DNA from: Mariniphaga sp041687255
Lineage (GTDB): Bacteria; Bacteroidota; Bacteroidia; Bacteroidales; Prolixibacteraceae
DNA: 64,000 nucleotides
Direction: 5' to 3'
Assembly: GCA_041687255.1 (NCBI GenBank)
Contig: JAWLCL010000004.1
Span: 341,488 to 405,487 of the forward strand
Of this stretch, positions 7,812 to 17,369 are shown piece after piece. Both the position numbers and the translations under genes were made by a program. Positions within the stretch are counted from its first letter, which is position 1. Each line of letters begins with the position of its first letter. The notes beneath the pieces were generated by a model. It was not told where the DNA came from, did not search any database, and was given only the letters and a program-made list of their open reading frames with translations.

Positions 7812-8195
7812 ATGAAACAAGTGATTCTGAAAATACCAGACAATAAATACCAGGCTTTTATTGACTATGTAAGAAGCAAGTTTACTGATATCCAGATTTG
7901 TACACTGCTGACCCCACCCAACCTCCCCCAAGGGGAGGAGAAGATCGCTCCGATGAATGGCCTTCTGTTGATTATAAAAGCCAAACTTTACAAATTTTTC
8001 ACCGGCCAAAAGTCACCCTTCGGGGGATTTAGGGGGTCCGGATAAAGCCTGCCCAAATACTTTAAGAAAGCAAAATCAAATCATAATGATTTTGCTGAAG
8101 AAGGTAGTATTTACCACACCATGCTTTTATCAGAAAAAAATCTGGCTGAAGATAGGCTTACTGATGAAGATGACAAATGGGATGAAGTTCTTTAA
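7812..8195 (+). pseudogene. Antitoxin-like gene interrupted by a small element
   Basis: The N-terminal part, MKQVILKIPDNKYQAFIDYV, resembles small Bacteroidota antitoxin-like proteins. After the inserted element an open frame ends LSEKNLAEDRL, TDEDDKWDEVL and stop (8193-8195), the typical acidic tail of the same kind of protein. A 129-bp element at 7910-8038 separates the halves and adds out-of-frame codons. The intact gene would encode about 75-85 residues. No clear toxin partner follows; 8205-8390 may hold a badly decayed one. Confidence 0.55.
7910..8038. mobile_element. MITE-like palindromic element inserted in the antitoxin-like gene
   Basis: The left end GACCCCACCCAACCTCCCCC contains the hairpin CCTCCCC-CAA-GGGGAGG. 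The right end, read inward, is GACCCCCTAAATCCCCCGAA followed by GGGTGAC. The two ends are imperfect terminal inverted repeats. Such G/C-run ends are common in repeats scattered through Bacteroidota genomes. No transposase fits in 129 bp and no clear target duplication was seen. Confidence 0.6.
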
Positions 8196-8373
8196 AAGAT
8201 GAATTACAGACCTTAGAACATTACTTCATTTAGCAATGTCGTTCCTCGGCTCAAAAAACTTTGTCCATTTCTTTGAGTATTGGCCAGATGACTGCTGACA
8301 GGGGTAAGGCGGATTTAAGAAAGAACCCGACCAATAGCTATAAGCCGCGCGTTCAACTTCTGCTCCTGTGGGC

Positions 8374-8413
8374 AAAAAAAAACAGGAGGAAAGTCAACTT
8401 GCTTTCCTCCTGT
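8374..8413 (-). terminator. Intrinsic terminator of the M16 protease gene
   Basis: ACAGGAGGAAAG (8382-8393) pairs perfectly with CTTTCCTCCTGT (8402-8413). On the minus strand the stem is followed by nine Ts. It lies 22 bp past the stop codon of the M16 gene. Confidence 0.85.
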
Positions 8414-8434
8414 CGTAACTGGTTTTAACTAACT

Positions 8435-11251
8435 TTAGTTTTGAATCAGGACAGGTTTTCCCAGTCCAGCCGATTCTAGCGCAGCCATTTGTGTTTTTGC
8501 ATCACCGGCAATCACGAAATACATTTTTTCGGGCTGCAGGTATTTCTTTGTAAGTTGCAGGTGCTGATTCAGATTGTAGTTCCTGATATACGACACTTCC
8601 TGGTTGGCATAATCAACCGGCAGATCATACTGGCTGATTTCACGGAGCATACCCAGCAATGCCCCCAGGGTTTCATATTTCAGGGCATACGATTTCAGCA
8701 ATGCATCTTTGGTGAATACCAAATCCTCTTCACTCATACTTTCCCTGTACTTTTCAATTTCATTTTTGAAGATGTTAACCGATTCGAGCGTGGCATCGGA
8801 ACGGACGCTGGAGCTGGCAGTGAAGTTGCCATGGTTTTGATATCCGGCAAATCCGGAACGGGCGCCGTATGTAAATCCTTTTTCCTCTCTCAGAATCATA
8901 TTCAGGATACCGTTGAAGGCGCCACCCAGTTTGTAATTCATAACCGTTATGGGGAAATAATCTTCATGCCTTTTCGGAATAGAAGCATAACCTGCATAAA
9001 TATTCGATTGTTTGGCTCCGGGAACATCAAGAAAATATATCCCGCCTTTTTCCGGCATTTGAGTCGCTTCAACAACAGGCACTTTTACTTCTTTGGCTTC
9101 CCACGACCGGCTCAGGTTTTCAAGTGCTTTCATTACCCTCTCTGAATCAATGTTTCCGGCAACCTGCATTTTGGTTACCGAAGGTGAAAGATTGGCAGTG
9201 TAATAAGCTTTTAAATCCTCCATGCTTATTGATTCAACCGATTCGACAGTACCTGTTGAAGGAACCCCCAGCGGACTGTTCTCAGGGTATATGAGCTTAT
9301 AAAAGTTGATGGCCGCCAGGTAATTCGGGTTGGCTTCGTTTTGCTTATGCTCGTTTATAATCCGCGATTTCATAAGTTCAAACTGTTCTGCATCCCACCG
9401 GGGCTGGGTAATGATTTCTTCCACAAGGGCCATGGTCGCTTCAAAATTCCGGGCCAGTGTATTAACATTTACTGTAATGTTTTCAGTGCCGCCATAAATT
9501 GATATATTGGCTCCCAGCATTTCTATGGCTTCTTCCAGTTCTTCCGGGGTTTTGTTGGCGGTTCCTTCTTTCAGCATACCTGCCAGAAAGTAAGCAACAC
9601 CCGGTTTTGCCGGGTCATCGAGCAGGTGGCCTCCGTCGATTACCATTGAATAGCCCACCAGGGGTACCTCAAAATGATTGATTCCCCAAACCTTGATGCC
9701 GTTTTCTGCCTCCGCAGTCCATACCTCAGGAAGGGTTATCTGCGGGTCGGGACCTACAGCCGGTTGCACCGACCGGTCGATTGAGGAAGGGGTTTTGGCT
9801 ATTGTTTCAGGTTCGTCAGAAACAACCTGTACCACTTGTGTGGCATTTTCGATGTTTTCTTCCACGATGCCTGCATCGGTTGAGTTTTCAGCTGCAAGAT
9901 TCAACTGCCCCTTGGGAACAAAACTTGTTGCCAGGTAGGGCTTCCCTTTGATGTACTTTTCATACACCCGCATGATATCGGGAATGGTAACTGCTTTTAT
10001 TTTTTCAATGTCTGTAACAATGTAATCGGGCGAACCTGCATATTCATTGTACCTGGCCAGTTGGAATGACTTTCCGAGAACCGAACTGATGGCATTGTAA
10101 AAATCAGTTTCAAGGCTTGCTTTATGTTTTTCCAGATCTTTTTCAGTCATTCCTTCCTCTTCGAACCGTTTCATTGCTTCAAAAACAGCATTTTCAACAT
10201 CGGCAAGGCTGGTGCCTGCATTGGCATTTATTGACACTGTAAACTGACCGGTTATTTCCATGGCGCGGTTGTATACACCTGCCCGAGGTGCCAGCTTTTT
10301 CTCTTTAACAATCACTTTGTAAAAAGGGGAGGTCTTTCCGCTGCCAAGTATCCGGGCCAGGAAACTCAAAGGGTAGGCATCCTCCGAATACTGTTCTGTT
10401 GTGGGCCATACCATTGTTAGTTGCGGCGTACGTGCAAAATTATCTTCATGGTAAAGCTTTTTTGTTTGTTCAAGGGATACATGTTGTGGCTTGGGATCAG
10501 CCAGATCATTGCCTTTTGGAATTTCTCCAAAATATTTTTCCACCAGTTTTTTTACCTCTTCCTTTTCAAAATCGCCTGCAAGCACAATCGTTGTATTGTT
10601 AGGAATGTAAAACTTCGAATGAAATTCTTTTACATCGTCTACAGTCGCATTGAACAAATCTTCCATCTCACCGATGACTGTCCAGCTGTAGGGATGCCCC
10701 TGCGGGTACAGATTTTTGGAAATCACTGTGTTGGTATGCCCGTATGGGCGGTTATCGTATGACTGGCGCTTTTCATTCTGCACCACGTTCTGTTGATTGG
10801 CAAAGGCCGATTGTGTTACGGTATTCTGCAGGAATCCCATACGGTCAGATTCCATCCAAAGCACCATTTCCAGGGCATTTTTGGGAACAACTTCGTAATA
10901 GATTGTCCCGTCATTGCTGGTGCCGCCATTAAGTGTGCCGCCTGCTCCCTGAATCTTTTTGAAAAATTCATCCTGCCCGACATTTTCCGATTCCTGGAAC
11001 ATCATGTGTTCAAATAAATGCGCAAATCCGGTTTTGCCCGGAACTTCACGATTGGAGCCCACATGGTACTGGATGGCTACAGCTACTATGGGGTCCGATT
11101 TATCCTGATGGAGGATAACATCCATACCGTTCTCGAGCTGGTATTTTTCGTATGTGATTGAGAGTTCGTCTTTAGACGACTCAGTAGCTCTGTTACATCC
11201 CGCAATGGCAAGGATTAGAGCAAGGGTAAAAAGAAAATACAGGTTTCTCAT
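8435..11251 (-). CDS. M16 family zinc metalloprotease (insulinase/pitrilysin-like)
   Basis: 938 residues with two M16 halves, the usual length for this family. A lipoprotein signal ends LAIAGC, with Cys19 as lipidation site. The inverted zinc motif HLFEH is at residues 78-82 with Glu160 as the third ligand (VVQNEKRQS). The C-terminal half (from about residue 510) has the inactive-repeat layout. The enzyme should degrade peptides in the periplasm or at the outer membrane. It is monocistronic, with a strong terminator and an isolated upstream region containing one ATGTTGCAA motif. Confidence 0.9.
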   Translation of the reverse strand: MRNLYFLFTLALILAIAGCNRATESSKDELSITYEKYQLENGMDVILHQDKSDPIVAVAIQYHVGSNREVPGKTGFAHLFEHMMFQESENVGQDEFFKKIQGAGGTLNGGTSNDGTIYYEVVPKNALEMVLWMESDRMGFLQNTVTQSAFANQQNVVQNEKRQSYDNRPYGHTNTVISKNLYPQGHPYSWTVIGEMEDLFNATVDDVKEFHSKFYIPNNTTIVLAGDFEKEEVKKLVEKYFGEIPKGNDLADPKPQHVSLEQTKKLYHEDNFARTPQLTMVWPTTEQYSEDAYPLSFLARILGSGKTSPFYKVIVKEKKLAPRAGVYNRAMEITGQFTVSINANAGTSLADVENAVFEAMKRFEEEGMTEKDLEKHKASLETDFYNAISSVLGKSFQLARYNEYAGSPDYIVTDIEKIKAVTIPDIMRVYEKYIKGKPYLATSFVPKGQLNLAAENSTDAGIVEENIENATQVVQVVSDEPETIAKTPSSIDRSVQPAVGPDPQITLPEVWTAEAENGIKVWGINHFEVPLVGYSMVIDGGHLLDDPAKPGVAYFLAGMLKEGTANKTPEELEEAIEMLGANISIYGGTENITVNVNTLARNFEATMALVEEIITQPRWDAEQFELMKSRIINEHKQNEANPNYLAAINFYKLIYPENSPLGVPSTGTVESVESISMEDLKAYYTANLSPSVTKMQVAGNIDSERVMKALENLSRSWEAKEVKVPVVEATQMPEKGGIYFLDVPGAKQSNIYAGYASIPKRHEDYFPITVMNYKLGGAFNGILNMILREEKGFTYGARSGFAGYQNHGNFTASSSVRSDATLESVNIFKNEIEKYRESMSEEDLVFTKDALLKSYALKYETLGALLGMLREISQYDLPVDYANQEVSYIRNYNLNQHLQLTKKYLQPEKMYFVIAGDAKTQMAALESAGLGKPVLIQN

Positions 11252-11507
11252 AATTAAAAGTTGATGATTTTATAAAAAGTTTTTTCTTCATTTGGTTATG
11301 ACATGCAATTTCGGAAATATGTTGCAAACTTGGATATTAAATTGGTGAATGATTTCAGTTTTCTAATCTTTGTTCCATATTTGCGGCAACATTTTTGATA
11401 AGAACGACGTTGTTTATCTATTTTTCTATCGCATATCATTTAAATCGATTGAAAAAAGGAAAACCAGAGTTGTTAGTTTTTTGTTCCACAATCATAAAAA
11501 AGCTGAA

Positions 11508-11735
11508 ATGACGCAATTTTTTAAAGATAAAAGTTTGGTATTAATTTTAACCGTAATAGGTGCCGCAGGTGGTTTTCTGTACTGGAAGTTTGTAGGATGC
11601 CTCAGTGGCACATGTCCCATTCAGTCGGTTTGGTATTGGAGCACGCTTTGGGGTGCTGCAGCAGGATACCTGGTTGGTGATATACTAAACGATTTTGTAA
11701 TTAAACGAAGAAAGAAAGCAGAAGAGAAAGAATGA
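11508..11735 (+). CDS. DUF6132-type small membrane protein
   Basis: The start is set at the ATG at 11508; the longer frame from 11370 has an AT-rich non-protein-like leader. It has two hydrophobic segments around a conserved FVGCLSGTCPI motif with two cysteines, then STLWGAAAGYLVGD and a basic tail. This matches a small family seen next to thioredoxin or rhodanese genes in Bacteroidota. It overlaps the thioredoxin gene by ATGA, so the two are translationally coupled. A role in membrane thiol or sulfur handling is inference. Confidence 0.75.
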   Translation: MTQFFKDKSLVLILTVIGAAGGFLYWKFVGCLSGTCPIQSVWYWSTLWGAAAGYLVGDILNDFVIKRRKKAEEKE

Positions 11736-12037
11736 ACCCCCGCTTTTTACAAATAATAAATTCTTCGAAACCGGTGCTGGTTGATTTTTATGCCGATTGG
11801 TGCATTCCCTGTAAACAAATGCCTCCTGTTTTAAAGAAGGTAAAGGAAGAACTGGGTCATGTAAAAGTCATCAAAGTTGATGTGGATAAAAATCCATTCA
11901 TTGCCAGCCGTTATAAAATCAATACTATTCCAACGCTCATGATTTTTAAAGAGGGGAAGCCACTTTGGACCGGCGAAGGGGTTTTCAGCGCCGATGAGCT
12001 GAAAACCATTATCCGTCACCGACTTTATGGCAGTTAG
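11732..12037 (+). CDS. Thioredoxin-family protein
   Basis: 101 residues covering a single thioredoxin fold. The active site is WCIPC (Cys24 and Cys27), with KVDVDKNPFIASRY and the cis-proline segment INTIPTLMIF. There is no signal peptide, so it is cytoplasmic unless the upstream membrane protein recruits it. It is co-transcribed with the DUF6132 gene through a 4-bp overlap and converges on the next gene with a 4-bp tail overlap. The partner substrate is unknown. Confidence 0.88.
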   Translation: MNPRFLQIINSSKPVLVDFYADWCIPCKQMPPVLKKVKEELGHVKVIKVDVDKNPFIASRYKINTIPTLMIFKEGKPLWTGEGVFSADELKTIIRHRLYGS

Positions 12038-12966
12038 TTTTCACCGGTTACCTTCTTCATTTTCTGAAGTCCGGTTTTTGCAACTTTCAGGGCATCCTGG
12101 TTCCAGTAATCTCTGTTAAACAATTCCAGTGACAGTACCATTTTATTGCCGCCATTTCTGAGGTATGGCATTATAAGATCGAACGGAGCTGCTCCGTCAC
12201 CCGGATACACCCTGTCGGCATCTTTTTGCTGTTCACGTGGGATGGAGGCCACAAAATCATTGAAATGAAACATTTCTATTGCTGCGCCTGACATCAGCTT
12301 AAGGCTGTGGTAGCTGCTGCCTCCTCTGAACATGTGGTAAATGTCGGGTAAGATGCATGCTTTGGGATGACCGGCAGCAGAGGCAACAAACAATGCCTGC
12401 GATATGTGGTGGAGGTTGGCCGAGGCGCCCCAGATTTCGAGCTGTGGCAGAATTCCTGTCTGCACACCCAGTTCAAGGACCTGGTGGTAACGTTCTGCCA
12501 CTTTGAACAAATCGAGCAGGGGAGGGCTGGTGGCTCCGGCCGGAGGGGCGGCTATGCGTTTGCATCCTATTCTGGAAAGCATTTCCATTTCCCGTTTCAT
12601 CTGCTCCATGGCGGCATTTCGTGCAGCATCATCATCAACAGCCCATTGGGCAAACCCAATGGCATTTTCGATGGTAATGCCCAAATCAGAGGTGTATCTT
12701 TTCAGATCGTTCAGATTGCCTCCTTCTGCCAGGTATTTTTCCAGGGCACGAACCCATATTTCGATTCCATCGTAACCGGCATTCGCTGCAATTTCAAACT
12801 CCTTAAGAAACCCGGCTTTCTGTCCTGAAATTGTACTTGTGTTTAAACAGTAGGAAAACTGATGTTGTACTGGTGAACTGTTTCTTTCATAGGCTGATGC
12901 CGGTCTTGCAGCTATTCCTCCCGCTAACACAGCCATTCCTTTTATTGCTCCTCTTCTTGATATCAT
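12034..12966 (-). CDS. Tat-exported sugar phosphate isomerase/epimerase-like TIM barrel
   Basis: The N-terminus MISRRGAIKGMAVLAGGIAA has twin arginines and a hydrophobic stretch typical of Tat signals. The body follows the AP-endonuclease-2/xylose-isomerase-like barrel: NAGYDGIEIWVRA, AAPPAGAT, CILPDIYHMFRGG, EMFHFNDFVAS and VLSLELFN, with metal-binding Glu, Asp and His residues in the strands. Such periplasmic proteins usually act on sugars or inositols, but the substrate cannot be read. It is divergent from the esterase gene at 13115, so the two may share a regulatory region. Confidence 0.75.
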   Translation of the reverse strand: MISRRGAIKGMAVLAGGIAARPASAYERNSSPVQHQFSYCLNTSTISGQKAGFLKEFEIAANAGYDGIEIWVRALEKYLAEGGNLNDLKRYTSDLGITIENAIGFAQWAVDDDAARNAAMEQMKREMEMLSRIGCKRIAAPPAGATSPPLLDLFKVAERYHQVLELGVQTGILPQLEIWGASANLHHISQALFVASAAGHPKACILPDIYHMFRGGSSYHSLKLMSGAAIEMFHFNDFVASIPREQQKDADRVYPGDGAAPFDLIMPYLRNGGNKMVLSLELFNRDYWNQDALKVAKTGLQKMKKVTGEN

Positions 12967-13114
12967 GTTCTTTGGTTATAAAGTTTTACCTTCAAAAATA
13001 GCATTCGGTGACAATAGATCGCCCTTTTTATGTATAATTTCTGCTGATGCTATATCTTTATACAAATTGATTCTTGTAACTTTAATAATTATTTACATTT
13101 TTTTTGATAAACCA

Positions 13115-14293
13115 ATGAAACTGCATTACATTTTTTTTATTCTGTTTTTTATTGTTTTCCAGGTACCTCAGGCGCACTCTCAGGAGCATTCGGATTCCAA
13201 TCTTTGCGTAGGCCATTATTACACAGAAGAGGAGGCCCGCGAGGTTATTGATGAATTAAAGTCAAAGTACAGGAGCAGGGGTGTCTGGCTGGAGCGTGCC
13301 GAAATTATAAAGAAAGGCATACTTCAGGGAGCCGACCTGGTTCCTTTTCCTGAAAAGAGTAAGTTGAATCCTCGTTATACAGAAAAACGAACCTATGAAG
13401 GGTATTCGGTTATGAATGCAGCTATTGAAAGCCTGCCGGGAGTTTTTGTTACCGGGAGCCTGTATCTGCCCGAGCCTCAACAGGAGAAAATGCCGGGAAT
13501 ATTAAGCACTCATGGGCACTGGCCTAACCCGGATGATTATGGCAGGTTCAGGAAAGATGTCCAGGTACGTTGTGCTGCATTGGCAAAGATGGGCGCTGTT
13601 GTGTTTTCATACGACATGGTTGGGTACGGTGAAACGGCGGAATGGGGATGGGAGCATAGGCACCCGTTGGCCCTGAAACAGCAGCTATGGAACAGTATCA
13701 GGGCGCTCGATTTTTTAACCTCACTCAAATATGTTGATTCGGAAAAAGTGGGGATTACCGGGGCATCGGGCGGTGCAACGCAGGCTTTTTTATTGACAGC
13801 CATCGACGACCGCATCAAGGTATCGGTACCTGTGGTGCAGGTGTCGGCTCATTTTTTTGGAGGGTGTGTATGTGAAAGCGGTATGCCTGTGCATAAAAGT
13901 GCAAGTCACCAGACCAATAATGTGGAGATTGCCGCTTTAACTGCCCCACGGCCTATGTTGCTGGTTTCCGACGGAGAAGACTGGACAAAAAATACTCCTG
14001 AAGTTGAATATCCCCACATCCGCTACATTTATGGGCTGTTGAATGCTGAAGATAAGGTTGAAAACGTTCATCTGCCGGATGATGGGCATGGATATGAGTT
14101 TTCAAAACGTAAAGCCGTCTATCCTTTTTTGGCCAGATACCTCAATCTCAACCTCAAGGCTGTTACAGATGATTCAGGCAACATAACGGAGGATGGAATA
14201 GTTGTAGAACCGTATGAGCAAATGAAAGTATTTTCTGAAAATAATCCCCGCCCCGGGTATTCAGTGCTAAGTAATGATGGGGCAGGGTGGTGA
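13115..14293 (+). CDS. Secreted alpha/beta hydrolase (acetyl-xylan-esterase/dienelactone-hydrolase-like)
   Basis: The start is the ATG at 13115, which opens the signal peptide MKLHYIFFILFFIVFQVPQA; the frame runs 150 bp further upstream without signal-like sequence. The core contains GILSTHGHW, FSYDMVGYGETA, the nucleophile elbow GASGGA, the acid region LLVSDGEDW and the His in DDGHGYEF, giving a complete Ser-Asp-His triad. Related proteins deacetylate plant polysaccharides or oligosaccharides; the exact ester is unknown. It is probably expressed alone. Confidence 0.78.
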   Translation: MKLHYIFFILFFIVFQVPQAHSQEHSDSNLCVGHYYTEEEAREVIDELKSKYRSRGVWLERAEIIKKGILQGADLVPFPEKSKLNPRYTEKRTYEGYSVMNAAIESLPGVFVTGSLYLPEPQQEKMPGILSTHGHWPNPDDYGRFRKDVQVRCAALAKMGAVVFSYDMVGYGETAEWGWEHRHPLALKQQLWNSIRALDFLTSLKYVDSEKVGITGASGGATQAFLLTAIDDRIKVSVPVVQVSAHFFGGCVCESGMPVHKSASHQTNNVEIAALTAPRPMLLVSDGEDWTKNTPEVEYPHIRYIYGLLNAEDKVENVHLPDDGHGYEFSKRKAVYPFLARYLNLNLKAVTDDSGNITEDGIVVEPYEQMKVFSENNPRPGYSVLSNDGAGW

Positions 14294-14385
14294 TAAAACT
14301 ACTAATTTATCTGGACCTTTTAATTTTTCTGCAAGTGAATTGCTAAGCTATTTCATAAGTAAGCCCTTCATTGGAGTTAGACCTT

Positions 14386-15246
14386 TCAATTCTGTTTTTT
14401 TACTTCATTGTAAACCGTTTCCACCAGGCGGCTTTCGTCCGGTTCAAAACCGGCCTGTACAGTCTCCAGTGATTTTCCTTCTTTAACTGCAGATTTTATT
14501 TTCTCCTGAAGCTGCTTTATATCATCCAGATGCTTTTCGACATCCGCCCTGGTTTTTATGTCGGAATGACCGCTGCAAAACTTTTCGGCATCGAGGGTTT
14601 CAAGCATGCGCTCTGTAGTTTCAACATGTTCAAACGAATTTCCTCCTTTATACGAATGAATTAACTGTGGCCTTTCAAAGAACACCTGGTCGCCGATGAA
14701 AGCAACTTTTTCATCGGGAAAATATACAACTATGTCGCCTGTGGTATGTCCCACACCAAAATAGTGCAATTCCACCGGTTTGCCTCCCAGGTGAAGCGAC
14801 ATGCGGTCAGTAAAGGTTACCTGTGGAACAAACTGCAACAGTTTTTCATCGTTCCATTTTGAAGGAGAACCGTCACGTCCCGGATGAAAAAATTCTTCCC
14901 TGCAGTTATCATGTGCTATAATAACCACCTCTTTTGGGAAAAATTCATTCCCGTTTACATGGTCGCCATCGCTGTGGGTGTTAACAAGATAAGTTACCGG
15001 TTTGTCGGTGAATCCTTCCACTGCCGTGAATATGGCTTCCACTGAAGCCTGGTCCATTTTGGAATCAATCAGCAGAACTTCCTGTTCACCAATGTACATT
15101 CCTGAATTGGCACCTCTTCCGCCGGTAAGCTGAAACAGTTTTTCCGATAATTTTTCTACGGTAACAGGGGTAACATCCGGTTGCTGACTATAAGTTATCC
15201 ATGGGAGCAAAAAGAAAAGAGCAATGAAATATAGTTTTGTTTTCAT
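14386..15246 (-). CDS. Secreted MBL-fold metallohydrolase
   Basis: 286 residues with a signal peptide ending near TYSQQ. The metallo-beta-lactamase signature reads NTHSDGDHVNGN (His91, Asp93, Asp95, His96): the usual second His of HxHxDH is Asp93, a variant known in several MBL subgroups. Later ligands are in FGVGHTTGDIVVYFP, FIGDQVF and CSGHSD. Members of this clade act on varied small molecules rather than necessarily on beta-lactams. It stands alone, convergent with the esterase gene. Confidence 0.8.
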   Translation of the reverse strand: MKTKLYFIALFFLLPWITYSQQPDVTPVTVEKLSEKLFQLTGGRGANSGMYIGEQEVLLIDSKMDQASVEAIFTAVEGFTDKPVTYLVNTHSDGDHVNGNEFFPKEVVIIAHDNCREEFFHPGRDGSPSKWNDEKLLQFVPQVTFTDRMSLHLGGKPVELHYFGVGHTTGDIVVYFPDEKVAFIGDQVFFERPQLIHSYKGGNSFEHVETTERMLETLDAEKFCSGHSDIKTRADVEKHLDDIKQLQEKIKSAVKEGKSLETVQAGFEPDESRLVETVYNEVKKQN

Positions 15247-15338
15247 TTTAAGAATTTTTTGATTAGGCTAAAAAGTTACAAAAAAAATCATTTATAAAAC
15301 CGATGAAGTTAACTTTGCTGTAGAAATGTAGTAAATAT

Positions 15339-15347
15339 AGGAGGTGA
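15339..15347 (+). promoter_or_regulatory. Full-length Shine-Dalgarno AGGAGGTGA
   Basis: The nine bases are an exact complement of the 16S anti-SD core and end three bases before the ATG at 15351. That is close for an SD, and no other gene here has such a site, as expected for Bacteroidota, which rarely use SD pairing. Confidence 0.75.
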
Positions 15348-15350
15348 ACA

Positions 15351-15695
15351 ATGACAAACGACTGGAAAAAAAGACTGGGCACAGTATACTCCACCAATCC
15401 GGATTTTAATTATGAAAAGGAAAATGAACCGGAACAGGAGACTTTGCCTCCCAAGCAGCAGAAATTAATAGTGAGTCTTGATCGTAAACAACGAAAAGGA
15501 AAAAGCGTAACTCTTGTCACAGGGTTTATTGGGAAAGAGGAAGATTTAAAAGAGCTGGGAAAAATGCTGAAAGCAAAATGTGGTGCAGGAGGAAGTGTGA
15601 AAGAGGGAGAGATAATCGTTCAGGGTGATTTTCGTTCACGCATAATGGAAATACTTCAACAGGAAGGCTATAAGGTTAAACGTTCCGGGGGATAG
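15351..15695 (+). CDS. eIF1/SUI1-like translation factor (YciH family)
   Basis: 114 residues. The C-terminal ~75 form an SUI1 domain: QRKGKSVTLVTGF, then LKELGKMLKAKCGAGGSVK and the closing EGYKVKRSGG. The N-terminal 35 residues are acidic and likely disordered, as in bacterial YciH proteins. Family members bind the small ribosomal subunit and influence start-site selection in model systems. The gene has an unusually perfect SD and stands alone. Confidence 0.88.
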   Translation: MTNDWKKRLGTVYSTNPDFNYEKENEPEQETLPPKQQKLIVSLDRKQRKGKSVTLVTGFIGKEEDLKELGKMLKAKCGAGGSVKEGEIIVQGDFRSRIMEILQQEGYKVKRSGG

Positions 15696-15992
15696 TAGTT
15701 GTAAAACAGTATGATACTTTTTGTTTTCAAACAGAACTCTCAAACAGGTAACTTATCTGATTCCCAGCCACACTGTTGTTGCTGAAGTTTCACCACCTGA
15801 CAATATTAGTTGAACGAATGGCTGCTGAAACTGTAAAATGATCTATGTTCTGCCTCCTGACGGTGATAACCTTTTAATGCTTCATTGACTGAACCTTTGT
15901 TAAAATCTGTTTTATAATTCGGGACAGTACAGGATAATTACATAAAAAATATTTCCTTACCTTAGGCATGTAAAAAAATCTAAACCTGCAGA

Positions 15993-17369
15993 ATGAAGAT
16001 TGCAACTATTTCAAGGAAACTCGATGCCCTTTACGAGTTTGACCGCGAGCCGGTAAGTAAAAATGCCTTACAGGGAATCGGTAATTTTTTGGGAAGTTAT
16101 GCCGGAGAACATGTTGCCGGAACTGAGTTTGTAATTGGGATGTTGTTTGTTGCCCATGGAGTTTCCGTAACCGATATGTTTTTGGGAGGATTCATCGGAA
16201 ATGTTTTGGCTGTTTTGAGCTGGGCTTTTATTACGGCACCCATAGCGGTTAAAGTAAGGCTTTCGCTTTACTGGCAACTGAAGAAAATCTGCGGACCGGT
16301 GCTGGTATTCCTGTACAATATTGTCAATGCCCTGATGTTTTGTTTCCTGGCCGGCGCCATGGTTGCCGTATCGGCCACTGCTGTGGGGATTCCTTTCAAC
16401 GTTGAAATGCCTACCCTAAGCGATATGTATCCCTCCAGCATTGGTTGGGTAATAACTGTGTTTGCAGTGGGAGCTGTAATCACAACTTTCGCAATTCTTG
16501 GATTCGAGAAGTTGGCACGTTTCTCTAAAGTGGCTGCTCCATGGATGTTTTTCATTTTCATTGCTGCAGCCGTATCATCTTTGCCACGGCTGGGTGTTCA
16601 AACCGATTTAGGAAACTTCTGGGAAGTGGCGCGCGATAAGATATGGACAGGAACCGCTTTACCGGGACAATCACAGTTTACAATCTGGCATGTCATCTTT
16701 TTTACCTGGTTTGCCAATGCTGCCATGCATCTGGGCATGAGCGACCTGTCGATATTTAGGTATGCCAAAAAGTGGCAGTATGGTTTTGCTTCTGCAGTGG
16801 GAATGTTTCTGGGGCATTATGTGGCCTGGATATCATCGGGTATTTTGTATGCCGCAGCCACAAGTGATGCACCGGGAGAAGTTGCATTTCAGGCAATAGG
16901 TATTGCCGGTGCATTATGTGTTATTGTTGCAGGTTGGACAACAGCAAACCCCACGCTCTACAGGGCAGGTTTGGCATTACAGGTAGCCTCTCCCGGGTGG
17001 AGCCGCTGGAAGGTCACCCTGTTGGCAGGATTGGTAACAACACTGGCCGCTTTATTCCCGGCACTGGTGATGAAATTACTCGATTTTGTTGCCCTTTACG
17101 GCCTGATACTTATACCTATGGGCGGGGTAATCTTTGCCGATTATTACCTCATGAATAAATTTGGCCTTAAGGATTATTATGCCGAAAGAAAGAACATTAA
17201 TTTTAACTGGGCTGCCGGTCTTACCTGGTTTATTCTTTTGGCTGCTGCTCTTTTAATGAATCAGGTAGTGGGCATTGAGCTGTATTTTCTCCCATTGCCG
17301 GCATGGATTCTTGCAGTTGTGTTATTTGTTTTGTTAAGTAAATTTTATCAGAAAAAAGTCGTACAATGA
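15993..17369 (+). CDS. NCS1-family nucleobase permease (cytosine/purine permease-like)
   Basis: 458 residues with about 12 membrane segments. The N-terminal GNFLGSYAGEHVAGTEF and the later WFANAAMHLGMSDLSIFRYA and WTTANPTLYRAGLAL fit the nucleobase:cation symporter-1 family. It should import a nucleobase or related compound with a cation; the substrate is unresolved. Its stop overlaps the following 61-residue membrane protein by four bases, so the two form an operon. Confidence 0.82.
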   Translation: MKIATISRKLDALYEFDREPVSKNALQGIGNFLGSYAGEHVAGTEFVIGMLFVAHGVSVTDMFLGGFIGNVLAVLSWAFITAPIAVKVRLSLYWQLKKICGPVLVFLYNIVNALMFCFLAGAMVAVSATAVGIPFNVEMPTLSDMYPSSIGWVITVFAVGAVITTFAILGFEKLARFSKVAAPWMFFIFIAAAVSSLPRLGVQTDLGNFWEVARDKIWTGTALPGQSQFTIWHVIFFTWFANAAMHLGMSDLSIFRYAKKWQYGFASAVGMFLGHYVAWISSGILYAAATSDAPGEVAFQAIGIAGALCVIVAGWTTANPTLYRAGLALQVASPGWSRWKVTLLAGLVTTLAALFPALVMKLLDFVALYGLILIPMGGVIFADYYLMNKFGLKDYYAERKNINFNWAAGLTWFILLAAALLMNQVVGIELYFLPLPAWILAVVLFVLLSKFYQKKVVQ

